Shown in pieces: positions 35,414 through 44,170 of a DNA stretch of 64,000 bases (its first letter is position 1; each line of letters starts with the position of its first letter). Location: assembly GCA_963976865.1 (NCBI GenBank), contig CAXBLY010000006.1:62001-126000 (forward strand), given 5' to 3'. The notes under the pieces were generated by a model. The model was not told where the DNA came from and searched no databases. It saw only the letters and a list, made by a program, of their open reading frames with translations. Made by a program: the position numbers and the translations under genes. The stretch is from UBA1858 sp963976865 (GTDB lineage: Bacteria; Pseudomonadota; Gammaproteobacteria; UBA4575).

Positions 35414-36434
35414 TTGCTGCTTCAAATGCTGTCTGTGGTTGAATGATCTGCTCCTTAACCAGATTATGCAATGAACTGTCCATACTTTGCATACCGTGGG
35501 CAGAACCACTCTGAATAATATTTTGTAGTTGTTCTGACTTGCCTTCACGAAGAATATTTGAACATGCAGAAGTATTAATCAGAATTTCAACGGCAGCAAC
35601 CCTGCCTTTTCCATCCGCTTTCTTTAACAGCTGCTGAGACACAATGGCCCTGAGCGAGGTTGATAACATGGTTCTGATTTGCGGCTGTTTATTAACCGGA
35701 AACGTATTAATGACACGATCGATAGTCGCCGCTGCACTATTTGTGTGCAAAGTTGCCAGCACGAGTATCCCTGTTTCAGCGGCTGTCACCGCCAGACTCA
35801 TTGTTTCCAGATCACGTAATTCACCAACCAGAATCACATCCGGATCTTCTCTAAGCGCTGAATGCAGCGCCTGGGAAAACGTTTTGGTGTGATTACTTAC
35901 CTCTCGCTGACTCACCAGGCAGCCTTTGCGCTGATGCTCAAACTCGATCGGGTCTTCAATGGTGAGAATATGACCTTTCTGGTGAGTGTTTATGACATCC
36001 ACCATCGAGGCGAGTGTGGTTGACTTACCAGAGCCTGTCTTACCCGTGACTAATATTAATCCGGACTTCTGTTTACAGACTGATTCAATAATAGGAGGCA
36101 TATTCAGTTTTTCCAGCGGAATCACCTCAGAAGGTATTGCTCTGAAAATACCGCCAATGCCATTAAGATGTTTAAAAATATTAACCCGGAAGCGACCGAC
36201 TTCGTTAACTTCGTAGGCAAAATCCACTTGTTCATCTTCATCTAACACTTCTTTATTGCGCAGGTTCATGATGTCCCTGAACCATTCCAGTGAATCTTTT
36301 GCGCTGATAGCTTCATCTGTGACACATACCAGGTCGCCACTTACACGCATACGCACGGGATCTCCGGATAAGACGTGAAGGTCAGATCCACCTTTTTCGA
36401 CCAGTTGTTTTAATAGCTCATTAAGTTCAGACAT
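35370..36434 (-). CDS. PilT/PilU-family pilus retraction ATPase (copy 1)
   Basis: 354-residue hexameric ATPase of the PilT/PilU type that drives type IV pilus retraction. The N-terminal PAS-like domain has GGSDLHVLSGDPVRMRVSG, Walker A is GKTGSGKST (131-139), the Asp box ILTIEDPIEF, Walker B DPDVILVGELRD and the His box LVLATLHTNSA. It is upstream of a retropepsin-like gene and 11 bases after a second PilT-like gene. I cannot decide between PilT and PilU orthology without a phylogeny, so no symbol is given. Confidence 0.93.
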   Translation of the reverse strand: MSELNELLKQLVEKGGSDLHVLSGDPVRMRVSGDLVCVTDEAISAKDSLEWFRDIMNLRNKEVLDEDEQVDFAYEVNEVGRFRVNIFKHLNGIGGIFRAIPSEVIPLEKLNMPPIIESVCKQKSGLILVTGKTGSGKSTTLASMVDVINTHQKGHILTIEDPIEFEHQRKGCLVSQREVSNHTKTFSQALHSALREDPDVILVGELRDLETMSLAVTAAETGILVLATLHTNSAAATIDRVINTFPVNKQPQIRTMLSTSLRAIVSQQLLKKADGKGRVAAVEILINTSACSNILREGKSEQLQNIIQSGSAHGMQSMDSSLHNLVKEQIIQPQTAFEAANDKGSFTQYLKKST

Positions 36435-36445
36435 GGCGCAACCAA

Positions 36446-37525
36446 CTATTGTGAAGTAATCAGACTGGTGTCTGTAACGTATTTCTGGAACAGCTTTTTA
36501 TCATTGGCATATAAATAGGCATGATCCGGATCCACTTCTTTCGCCTGGATTGCATCTAACAATGCCTGGTCTTTTAACTGCATACCTACATTTCTGCCGG
36601 TTTGAATTTGACTGGGTATCTGGAAAGTCTTATCTGATATTATTAAATTCGAAATAGCATTATTCATGATCAGCACTTCGACAATCGCTTTTCTGGATTT
36701 CCCATCAGCGGAACGAACCAGATCCTGAGTCACCACTGCGTGCAAATGTTGCGACAAGAATATCTTCCCCTGTTCGCGTTGATCTGCAGGCAACGCATCC
36801 ATAATTCTGTCCAGCGTTTTTGTCGCAGACGTTGTATGTAACGTTCCAAAAACCAAATGGCCGGTTTCCGCAGCCAGCATTGCCATGCTGATAGTTTCAG
36901 TATCGCGCATTTCACCCACCAGAATAATATCCGGGTCTTCTCGCAAGGCTGCCCTCAGACCATCCGAGAAACTGTTCAGGTGAGTCCCCACTTCACGCTG
37001 AATCACTTGTGATTTTCGTGATGGATGAATAAATTCAATCGGATCTTCAAGTGTAATAATATTTTCCTGGCGAGTACTATTAATATGGTGAATAAGTGAT
37101 GCCAGTGTTGTAGATTTTCCTGTACCTGTCGCACCAGTAACCAGAACCATGCCCTGCCTGAATTCCGCAAATGATTTAATCACGGTAGGAAGATTTAAAG
37201 AATCAAAGCCAGGTATTTCTGTCGGTATATGCCTCATTACCGCACCAATACCAGATAACTTACGAAACAGGTTGACTCTGAATCTGCCTACTCCTTCAGA
37301 CATGTAGGAAAAATCCAGATCTTGTCCCTGCTTAAACCTTTGAATCTGGTTTTTAGTTAGAATTTCAAACAGGTAGGTTTCCAGCTCGGTATCACCTAAA
37401 TCACGAAATTTGATCGGTAACAGATCTCCGTGCATACGAAACATGGGTGGCACACCCACGGCAAAATGTATATCTGATACACCCTGTTCCCGACCTAATT
37501 TTAAAAAGGCATCAATTCGCGCCAT
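36446..37525 (-). CDS. PilT/PilU-family pilus retraction ATPase (copy 2)
   Basis: 359-residue paralog of the neighbour with the same layout: GVSDIHFAVGVPPMFRMHG, Walker A GATGTGKST (131-139), ITLEDPIEF, Walker B DPDIILVGEMRD, and LVFGTLHTTSA. It diverges strongly from copy 1 at the C-terminus. Two adjacent PilT-family genes are usual for pilT/pilU pairs, but here they are embedded in a kinase module rather than beside yggS/proC. No pilin or assembly genes are in the window. It is 35 bases after the HEAT-kinase gene on the same strand. Confidence 0.92.
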   Translation of the reverse strand: MARIDAFLKLGREQGVSDIHFAVGVPPMFRMHGDLLPIKFRDLGDTELETYLFEILTKNQIQRFKQGQDLDFSYMSEGVGRFRVNLFRKLSGIGAVMRHIPTEIPGFDSLNLPTVIKSFAEFRQGMVLVTGATGTGKSTTLASLIHHINSTRQENIITLEDPIEFIHPSRKSQVIQREVGTHLNSFSDGLRAALREDPDIILVGEMRDTETISMAMLAAETGHLVFGTLHTTSATKTLDRIMDALPADQREQGKIFLSQHLHAVVTQDLVRSADGKSRKAIVEVLIMNNAISNLIISDKTFQIPSQIQTGRNVGMQLKDQALLDAIQAKEVDPDHAYLYANDKKLFQKYVTDTSLITSQ

Positions 37526-37559
37526 AACAGATTATCTTTACTGGTTGGTTCAAAGTACT

Positions 37560-39968
37560 TTACTGTGCAAATAATTTTAATCTCTCGGATAGCTCTGACA
37601 TTGATTGTATACGCTCTTCCGGCTTAACTTTCATACAATCCATAACAAGATTGCTGAGTTCTATCGGAACCTGGTCATTTTTCTCGATAGGCGGTTTGGC
37701 TTCACCCTGAACATGCTGGTACATAATCGACATACTATCTTTACCACTATACGGTGGCCGACCTGTCAGCATCTCGTACATCATAGTTCCCAGACTGTAG
37801 ATATCTGTCTTCTCATCAATATCCTTGCCTAATACCTGTTCGGGTGACATATAAGTCGGTGTACCTACCAGCAGACCTGTTTTAGTCAGTTTTGTATCTG
37901 AACTCTGGCTGGCAGCCGCAATACCGAAATCAACTATCTTGAGCACATCTTCTTCGTTAATCATGACATTATTTGGTTTCAAGTCACGATGAATAACGTT
38001 CGCGCTATGAGCACTTTCCATACCATTACAGATATCACTGGTGATTTTAATCGCGCGCTCATTTGTTAATGGTTTACGCTCCTTTAATTCTGCACTCAAT
38101 GTATGACTTTCAAAATACTCCATTGAAATCGCGTGTGACTCACCAAAGGTAATCAAGTCGTATATACGAATGACATTTTGATGTGTCACTTTACGGGCGA
38201 AGCGCAATTCGTAGATAAAGCGTTTAATAACACTATCATCTGAGACAAATTGTGTATTCAGGAATTTAAGGATGACATCTTCATTAATCATCATGTCTTC
38301 CATTAGATAAACAGAGCCAAAGGCACCCTTACCGACTTGACGAATGTATTTATAACGACCTGCAATAATATCGTCAGGTTGCAGCTTGGTAGGATCAACT
38401 GATTTCGACTGCAATTCTGACTTGCCGCGTATGATTGTTCCTGTCATGGTTTTTTCAGAGTCAGATCTGTCACTGCTACGTGATAATGTCGCTTTAATAT
38501 CGGTACGCAATTTATTCTGGTTATCCAGAATTCTGTCAATCGAACAACCGCCTAACTCTCTTAATTCTTCATCCCGATTTTCCAGTGCGTGACTGATTGA
38601 TGACACAATTTCATCAACAGTCATGTCATCGGCAAGTCTTTCCAGGCAGGCCAAGGTTTCTTTAACGATATTGTCCTGCTTAGCCCATAACTGTTTAATC
38701 ACATAGGGTACTGCAGATTTTGCTTCCAGCTTACCCAAAGCCTGCAGCAATATAATCGCCATCGACTCGATATTTTTGTCGTTCTCATTAGTTTCATTTT
38801 TCTGCAGTAATTTAATCAGCATTGGCACTGCTTGCCGATTACCCAAGTTGGCCAGACCATCGACAGCACGTTCACGAACCCACCAGTCCGAATCATTTAG
38901 TGCATCTACAAGCGCATCATAGGTACTTTCATCTTCAGTTGAGTTGATAATTTCAATAGCAGACCTGCGTACAAATTCATCTTTATCTTTTAGCAGTATT
39001 AGCACTGCCTTAACGACCCTGGGGCCACCAATTTTACCCAGCGCATCCGCGGCTCTTGACCTTACCCACCAGTCTTCATCCTTAAGTATTCTGAATAGAT
39101 CTTTCACCGATGTTGGATTGGCAATCTCATTTAACACTTCAACCGCTGCTCGACGAGTGTATTCAGACTCGCTTTTCAGGTGTTCAACCAGATGCGCTAC
39201 GGTTTCGGGGTGTTTGATAGTGACGATTGTTTCGACGGCTTTATTCTGCACGGCATAATCAGCATCATCGATCAGTTTAGTCAGCCGGTCGATACTGATA
39301 TCGCCTTTCATATGTGACAAGCCATCCAGTGCGGCTAGCCTGACAGTCTTATTGTCATCGTCCAGTAATTTTTCCAACGCCTGATGCACTTGCGGGCGAT
39401 CAAACTTGCGAAGTATTTTTGCAAAATTACTTCGTATAAATGCTTCTTTCGTATCTATTCTATTAATAATTTCGGTAACCACCGTATCTGTTGCCACATT
39501 GTCTATAATTTTGAACAGTGCAACCTGTTCACTGTGGTCAACGCTAAATACGAATTTAATCAGGTTAACTGCTTTCAATTTCTCTGTATGAGCAGTTAGA
39601 ATTTTCATAATGGCAGTTTTAGAAAGATTGGGATCTGCCAGCTTGGATACGAGTGGATTGGGGTCTATATTTTCAGCATTACTTAAGGCTTCAGAGACAC
39701 CCTGACGGATCAGCTCTACATCGTTTCCCAGTAACGGAATATAATAATCAAGGGTAGAAGTACTCGCCAAATCTGTCAGCACTTCAATAATATGCGCATT
39801 GCCTAACTTATTTGTGGATTGCAGTGCTTCAGCCAGCTTCGGTATGGAAGACTTAGGACTTTTTTTGAGTTTCGCGATGGCTTTTTGCGCACCAGGCTCA
39901 GCCAAAGATGCGCATTGCGATATCTGCGCAATTGATCCATCCGAAAGAAAACCGCTTAATAAACCCAT
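37560..39968 (-). CDS. HEAT-repeat Ser/Thr protein kinase
   Basis: 802-residue cytosolic protein joining a long N-terminal alpha-solenoid to a C-terminal eukaryotic-type kinase. Residues about 80-500 hold HEAT repeats, for example DLFRILKDEDWWVRSRAADA and YDALVDALNDSDWWVRERAV. A Ser/Thr-rich linker leads to the kinase. The Gly loop GKGAFGSVY starts at 546, the ATP Lys is K568 (VILK), the catalytic loop is HRDLKPNN with H660 and D662, followed by DFGIAA and GTPTYMSPEQ, so all catalytic residues are present. No TM. It leads an operon-like run with two PilT-family ATPases. The HEAT arm probably docks substrates. Confidence 0.93.
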   Translation of the reverse strand: MGLLSGFLSDGSIAQISQCASLAEPGAQKAIAKLKKSPKSSIPKLAEALQSTNKLGNAHIIEVLTDLASTSTLDYYIPLLGNDVELIRQGVSEALSNAENIDPNPLVSKLADPNLSKTAIMKILTAHTEKLKAVNLIKFVFSVDHSEQVALFKIIDNVATDTVVTEIINRIDTKEAFIRSNFAKILRKFDRPQVHQALEKLLDDDNKTVRLAALDGLSHMKGDISIDRLTKLIDDADYAVQNKAVETIVTIKHPETVAHLVEHLKSESEYTRRAAVEVLNEIANPTSVKDLFRILKDEDWWVRSRAADALGKIGGPRVVKAVLILLKDKDEFVRRSAIEIINSTEDESTYDALVDALNDSDWWVRERAVDGLANLGNRQAVPMLIKLLQKNETNENDKNIESMAIILLQALGKLEAKSAVPYVIKQLWAKQDNIVKETLACLERLADDMTVDEIVSSISHALENRDEELRELGGCSIDRILDNQNKLRTDIKATLSRSSDRSDSEKTMTGTIIRGKSELQSKSVDPTKLQPDDIIAGRYKYIRQVGKGAFGSVYLMEDMMINEDVILKFLNTQFVSDDSVIKRFIYELRFARKVTHQNVIRIYDLITFGESHAISMEYFESHTLSAELKERKPLTNERAIKITSDICNGMESAHSANVIHRDLKPNNVMINEEDVLKIVDFGIAAASQSSDTKLTKTGLLVGTPTYMSPEQVLGKDIDEKTDIYSLGTMMYEMLTGRPPYSGKDSMSIMYQHVQGEAKPPIEKNDQVPIELSNLVMDCMKVKPEERIQSMSELSERLKLFAQ

Positions 39969-40092
39969 CTGGAACTAAATTTATACTTATTGTGATTGAA
40001 CTTTGAAGATTTGCTGTCTCATAAATTTGTTAAAATTCATGGAAAAACATAACGTTAACTCATATCTTATAGCAAAGAATTGAGTTTGAATA

Positions 40093-40575
40093 TTAGTTTA
40101 CCAGCCAAACTATAAGTTCAAGTGACAATAAGGCATATATTCCCGCCATTAGGTCATCCAGCACGATACCTACACCACCGGAAACCCGCTTATCGAGGAT
40201 ATTGATAGGCCATGGTTTAACAATATCGAATATACGAAATAGGACAAATCCAGTCACCACCCAGTACCAGCCTGGCGGCGCCAGCGCCATGGTCAGTAAA
40301 TAACCACATATTTCATCAATGACGATTCCACCATGATCATGAACCCCGAGCATTTCTGCAGATTTACCTGCAATATAAAAACTAAACAAGCTCAATAGAG
40401 CAAGCACGATCAAAAAGTTGATTAGGCTTAAAGGCGCAAGAATCAGATATAAAGGTATAGCCACCAGCGTGCCAAATGTGCCTGGCGCTTTTGGAGCCAG
40501 ACCACTCCCAAAGCCAAAAGCAATAAAGTGAATTGGATTGCCCAGGATTGTTTTCCAGTCAGCTTTATTACTCAT
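40093..40575 (-). CDS. pgpA: Phosphatidylglycerophosphatase A
   Basis: 160-residue inner-membrane phosphatase that removes the phosphate from phosphatidylglycerophosphate. Typical motifs are FGSGLAPKAPGTFGTL near residues 17-32, then HDHGGIVIDEICGYLL and PWPINILDKRVSGGVGIVLDDLMAG, with the conserved Asp/Glu clusters. The start overlaps the thiL stop by eight bases; nusB-thiL-pgpA is a common gammaproteobacterial order. It is the end of the long glyA-rib-nusB run. Confidence 0.96.
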   Translation of the reverse strand: MSNKADWKTILGNPIHFIAFGFGSGLAPKAPGTFGTLVAIPLYLILAPLSLINFLIVLALLSLFSFYIAGKSAEMLGVHDHGGIVIDEICGYLLTMALAPPGWYWVVTGFVLFRIFDIVKPWPINILDKRVSGGVGIVLDDLMAGIYALLSLELIVWLVN

Positions 40576-41521
40576 CGACTATTTTATTAAAGTGGTCGTA
40601 GCCAGAACTTTTTGGGTGCGGCATGATTTGATTTCCCTGATATAACTCAACTTGCATGGTGTTAGTAATCCGACCGATCTCGCTTAGTTCGCAGTAATAT
40701 TTTGCAGATAATAAATCAATATGATTTACTGAGTCTTCTGGCACTGTGAACAGAAGTTCATAGTCTTCTCCTCCTGTGATTGCAGACATGATATTTACAT
40801 TTTGACTATGTGGTACACAATCCAGCTGCAGTAAAGCACCAGCCTTGCTGGCATCGCATATAATTTCCAGTTCATTCAGCAATCCGTCTGATATATCAAT
40901 GCAGGCATTCGCGATTTCTCTAAGTTCCATGCCAAGTTCCACCCTTGAGGGAGGCATATAGAGTGCAGAAAATTGTTTTTCTGTGAGCTCGTTATAGCTG
41001 AAGTCGTGATTTCGCAAAAAATCCAATGCAGCTGCTGCATTACCAATAGCACCAGAAACAAAGACTCTGTCATCGGCCTTTGCACCACTACGTAACATCG
41101 CTTTGCCCTTAGGCACTTCGCCAATTAACTGAATAGCAACATTCAGTTGATTCCCTCTTGTTGTATCACCACCGATTAATGTCACATTATGTTTTTTAGC
41201 ACATGTTAACAGGCCATTGGAAAATTCTTCCAGCCATGACTGATTCAGTGTGCTTAGTGTAATGTTTAAAGTTGCCCAGCGAGGAGATGCTCCCATTGCC
41301 GCGAGATCACTGAGATTTGATGCCATCAATTTATAGCCAACGCCGAAAGCGGGAGCATAGCGGGTAAAGTGTCGCCCCTCGACCATCATGTCTGTAGTAA
41401 TTACCAGCTCATGACCGCTGCTAGCCTTAACAATGGCCGCATCATCCCCTATCCCTTCAATGACTGACTGATCATTGAGTTGTTTCGTAAAATATTTTCG
41501 AATGATGTCTTTTTCGTTCAA
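40568..41521 (-). CDS. thiL: Thiamine-monophosphate kinase
   Basis: 317-residue enzyme that phosphorylates thiamine phosphate to thiamine diphosphate. Motifs are IEGIGDDAAIVKASSGHELVITTDMMVEGRHF, LSDLAAMGASPRWATLNI and GGDTTRGNQLNVAIQLIGEV, with C-terminal CIDISDGLLNEL and ITGGEDYELLFTVP. All match ThiL. Its start overlaps the nusB stop by four bases. Confidence 0.97.
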   Translation of the reverse strand: MNEKDIIRKYFTKQLNDQSVIEGIGDDAAIVKASSGHELVITTDMMVEGRHFTRYAPAFGVGYKLMASNLSDLAAMGASPRWATLNITLSTLNQSWLEEFSNGLLTCAKKHNVTLIGGDTTRGNQLNVAIQLIGEVPKGKAMLRSGAKADDRVFVSGAIGNAAAALDFLRNHDFSYNELTEKQFSALYMPPSRVELGMELREIANACIDISDGLLNELEIICDASKAGALLQLDCVPHSQNVNIMSAITGGEDYELLFTVPEDSVNHIDLLSAKYYCELSEIGRITNTMQVELYQGNQIMPHPKSSGYDHFNKIVDE

Positions 41522-41970
41522 CTTTGTTGAAGCATCTGTTTTCGATCAAATTTTTTCATAAGCTTGTCCAGAACCACATTAACCAGTTTGAAGCCTTCAT
41601 CGGAGCCAAATTTTTTACATAGTCTGATTGCTTCTGACGTAATAACTTTCTCAGGAATCTGAATACAGTTAATCAGCTCATAAGTAGCAATGCGTAACGC
41701 TGCAAGCTCTATTGGGTCGATCTTGTCAACATTGTATTCTGATGCGCCATTAATATTTGCATCAATATTTTCAGTCTGTCGAATGCAACCAGTGACCAGT
41801 TCAGAAAAATACTCGTGGTCTGATTTTGGCCAGTATTCATCTTCCTGATATTGAATGACGAGCGTATCAGGGTCTTCATCTGTGAGATGCCATTGATACA
41901 TAGCCTGCAATGCCAGCCGTCTTGAGCATTGCCGTTTATGAAATAAAGCTCTGTCACCTGGTTGAGTCAA
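41518..41970 (-). CDS. nusB: Transcription antitermination protein NusB
   Basis: 150-residue all-helical protein acting with NusE in rRNA antitermination. The RRLALQAMYQWHLT start and the C-terminal KIDPIELAALRIATYELI and VITSEAIRLCKKFGSDEGFKLVNVVLDK are diagnostic. It overlaps ribH and thiL by four bases each, consistent with one transcript. Confidence 0.97.
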   Translation of the reverse strand: MTQPGDRALFHKRQCSRRLALQAMYQWHLTDEDPDTLVIQYQEDEYWPKSDHEYFSELVTGCIRQTENIDANINGASEYNVDKIDPIELAALRIATYELINCIQIPEKVITSEAIRLCKKFGSDEGFKLVNVVLDKLMKKFDRKQMLQQS

Positions 41971-42449
41971 GATTCTTTCCGAATACTTTTAATAACGTTA
42001 CACATTTCCAAGGCACAAAGGGCACAATCCACGCCTTTATTTTCCCCATTCACCTGCGACCTCAATTGCGCCTGCTCTGGTGTATTTGTCGTTAATACAC
42101 CAAAAACAACAGGTATTCCTGTACTCAGGCTAACATCCATGACACCACGGGCACATTCACCAGCCACAAAGTCAAAATGAGGCGTGTCACCCTGAATCAC
42201 ACAACCCAGTGTAATAATTGCCGCATGTTCTTCTGCATCCACAAGGTGCATGGCAGCTAATGGAATCTCAAATGCTCCGGGAACATAAATAACATCTATG
42301 TCCTTTTCTGCAACACCTTGCTCAAGCAGTGTGTCAGTAGCCCCCTTTAGCAGGTTATCAACAATGTCACTATTGAATCTGGCTGCCACTATAGCAAAAC
42401 GGGAATCACCAGGTTTGATGTTGCCAGTCTTTGTATTTTGTAACTTCAT
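41967..42449 (-). CDS. ribH: 6,7-dimethyl-8-ribityllumazine synthase
   Basis: 160-residue lumazine synthase, penultimate step of riboflavin synthesis. RFAIVAARFNSDIVDNLLKGA, VYVPGAFEIPLAAM and ITLGCVIQGDTPHFDFVAGECARG are the standard active-site blocks; the His of PHFDFV is present. It lies between ribBX and nusB in the operon. Confidence 0.98.
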   Translation of the reverse strand: MKLQNTKTGNIKPGDSRFAIVAARFNSDIVDNLLKGATDTLLEQGVAEKDIDVIYVPGAFEIPLAAMHLVDAEEHAAIITLGCVIQGDTPHFDFVAGECARGVMDVSLSTGIPVVFGVLTTNTPEQAQLRSQVNGENKGVDCALCALEMCNVIKSIRKES

Positions 42450-42454
42450 TATTT

Positions 42455-43561
42455 TTATTTCCCGTCAATATATTCAACAACTTCAAGGCCAAAACCACCC
42501 AGTCCATGAAATACCTGAGGCGCACTTAGCAGGCGCATTTGTTTCACTCCCAGGTCCGCTAATATCTGTCCTCCAACTCCCAGTGTCCAGCGGTTCACAG
42601 GTGAGTCTTCATCTGCCCGATGATATTTTGCAGTGTTCATATTTTCCAGTTGCAGACATAGAGATTCACTGTCATTTGCAATTCTCAATACCACCGCAAC
42701 TCCTACATCTTCACTGGCGATTCTCTTCATGGCATCACGCAGCGGCCATCCACAACTATCGTTATTACCGAGTAACGTATCACATAAAGTGTTCTCTATG
42801 TGTACACGTGTGAGTACAGGTTTAGCAGAATCAACTTCTCCCTTGATCAGGGCAAAGTGCACTTCTTTATCGATAGTGTCTTTGTAAGTCACTAGCTGGA
42901 ATTCACCACAGTCAGTAGTAAATGGTTGCGAAGATATTCTATGGACGGTCCGTTCATTCTGGATTCTGTAACGAATCAGGTCTTCAATGGTACCGATCTT
43001 TAAATTGTGTTCCTGGGCAAATTTCTCTAATTGCGGACGGCGCGCCATGCTTCCATCCTCATCCATTATTTCAACAATCACCGCCGCAGGCTCCAGTTGA
43101 GCAAGTCTTGCATAATCACAACCGGCCTCTGTATGACCTGCCCTCGTTAACACTCCGCCAGCCTGAGCCATTAATGGGAAAATGTGTCCGGGCTGGGTGA
43201 TGCTGTTTTTATCTGCATTAGGTGCCACTGCCGTTCGTATTGTATGCGCCCTGTCATAGGCTGAAATTCCCGTGGTCACTCCTTCGCTGGCTTCAATTGA
43301 GATTGTAAAATTAGTGGTATGGTGTTCATCAGTAACATCTACCATCAAGGGAAGATTGAGTTGCTGGCATCTTTCCTTGGTCAACGTGAGACAAATCAGT
43401 CCACGTCCATACTTTGCCATGAAATTGATATCTTCAGGACGCACCATAGAGGCAGCCATTAAAATATCACCTTCATTTTCACGGTCTTCGTCGTCAACAA
43501 TAACCACCATTTTACCGGCAGCGATGTCTTCAACAATTTCTTCAGTTGAATTAAATTTCAT
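42455..43561 (-). CDS. ribBX: RibBX-type DHBP synthase with degenerate cyclohydrolase II domain
   Basis: 368-residue protein. The N-terminal half is 3,4-dihydroxy-2-butanone-4-phosphate synthase with VIVDDEDRENEGDILMAA and RAGHTEAGCDYARLA intact. The C-terminal half resembles GTP cyclohydrolase II but has lost the zinc Cys: the expected S-E-C...C-D-C region reads TRVHIENTLCDTLLGNNDSC. Such degenerate versions are known as RibBX in Proteobacteria and lack cyclohydrolase activity, so a separate ribA is expected elsewhere. It sits between ribE and ribH. Confidence 0.9.
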   Translation of the reverse strand: MKFNSTEEIVEDIAAGKMVVIVDDEDRENEGDILMAASMVRPEDINFMAKYGRGLICLTLTKERCQQLNLPLMVDVTDEHHTTNFTISIEASEGVTTGISAYDRAHTIRTAVAPNADKNSITQPGHIFPLMAQAGGVLTRAGHTEAGCDYARLAQLEPAAVIVEIMDEDGSMARRPQLEKFAQEHNLKIGTIEDLIRYRIQNERTVHRISSQPFTTDCGEFQLVTYKDTIDKEVHFALIKGEVDSAKPVLTRVHIENTLCDTLLGNNDSCGWPLRDAMKRIASEDVGVAVVLRIANDSESLCLQLENMNTAKYHRADEDSPVNRWTLGVGGQILADLGVKQMRLLSAPQVFHGLGGFGLEVVEYIDGK

Positions 43562-43571
43562 AAGCGAGGAA

Positions 43572-44165
43572 TTAATTATAGGTGTGTAATCGTTCTACAT
43601 AACGGGCAATCAAATCGATTTCAAGATTGATAATCGTCTCTGCCTGATAGTTAATTATAACGGTATTCTCAATGGTATGAGGGATAATATTGACAGTGAA
43701 ATCATCGCCTTCAACGCTATTGACTGTCAGACTAACTCCATCCATACAGATGGAACCTTTTCTGGCAATGTATCGGGCAATTTCTTTGGGGGCTGTTACT
43801 GTCAGACAGGTTGAACTACTTTCTTTTTTCACTTTTTTGACAATGCCGATTCCATCTACATGACCAGTGACCAGATGGCCACCCAGGTGATCAGATAACG
43901 TCAGCGCCAGTTCCAGATTGACATTACTGCCTTTGATTAACTGTTTGAATGAAGTACATCGAATGGTCTCACCCGAAACATCTGCGTCAAACTGATTGTC
44001 TTTGAGATCAGTAGCAGTCAAGCAGACACCATTCACACAGATACTGTCTCCTTTTTTTACATTCACCAGAAAATTATCAGGTGTACTAATGGACAGGACA
44101 TACGAGCCTTCATCCTCCCTGATTGCTGCTATTGATCCTATGGCCTGAATAATTCCTGTAAACAT
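43572..44165 (-). CDS. ribE: Riboflavin synthase alpha chain
   Basis: 197-residue enzyme dismutating two lumazine molecules to riboflavin. It begins MFTGIIQAIGSIA and has two lumazine-binding repeats: ICVNGVCLTATDL, GGHLVTGHVDGIG and ICMDGVSLTVNSVEGDDFTVNIIPHT. This is the subunit often named RibC in E. coli nomenclature. The start is five bases after the HslV-like gene and ten bases ahead of ribBX. Confidence 0.97.
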   Translation of the reverse strand: MFTGIIQAIGSIAAIREDEGSYVLSISTPDNFLVNVKKGDSICVNGVCLTATDLKDNQFDADVSGETIRCTSFKQLIKGSNVNLELALTLSDHLGGHLVTGHVDGIGIVKKVKKESSSTCLTVTAPKEIARYIARKGSICMDGVSLTVNSVEGDDFTVNIIPHTIENTVIINYQAETIINLEIDLIARYVERLHTYN

Positions 44166-44170
44166 TCCTG

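Noticed and set aside
35414..35548. Longer start for the retropepsin-like gene
   Set aside because: It would overlap the PilT-like gene by 179 bases and adds basic, non-conserved residues before the hydrophobic segment.
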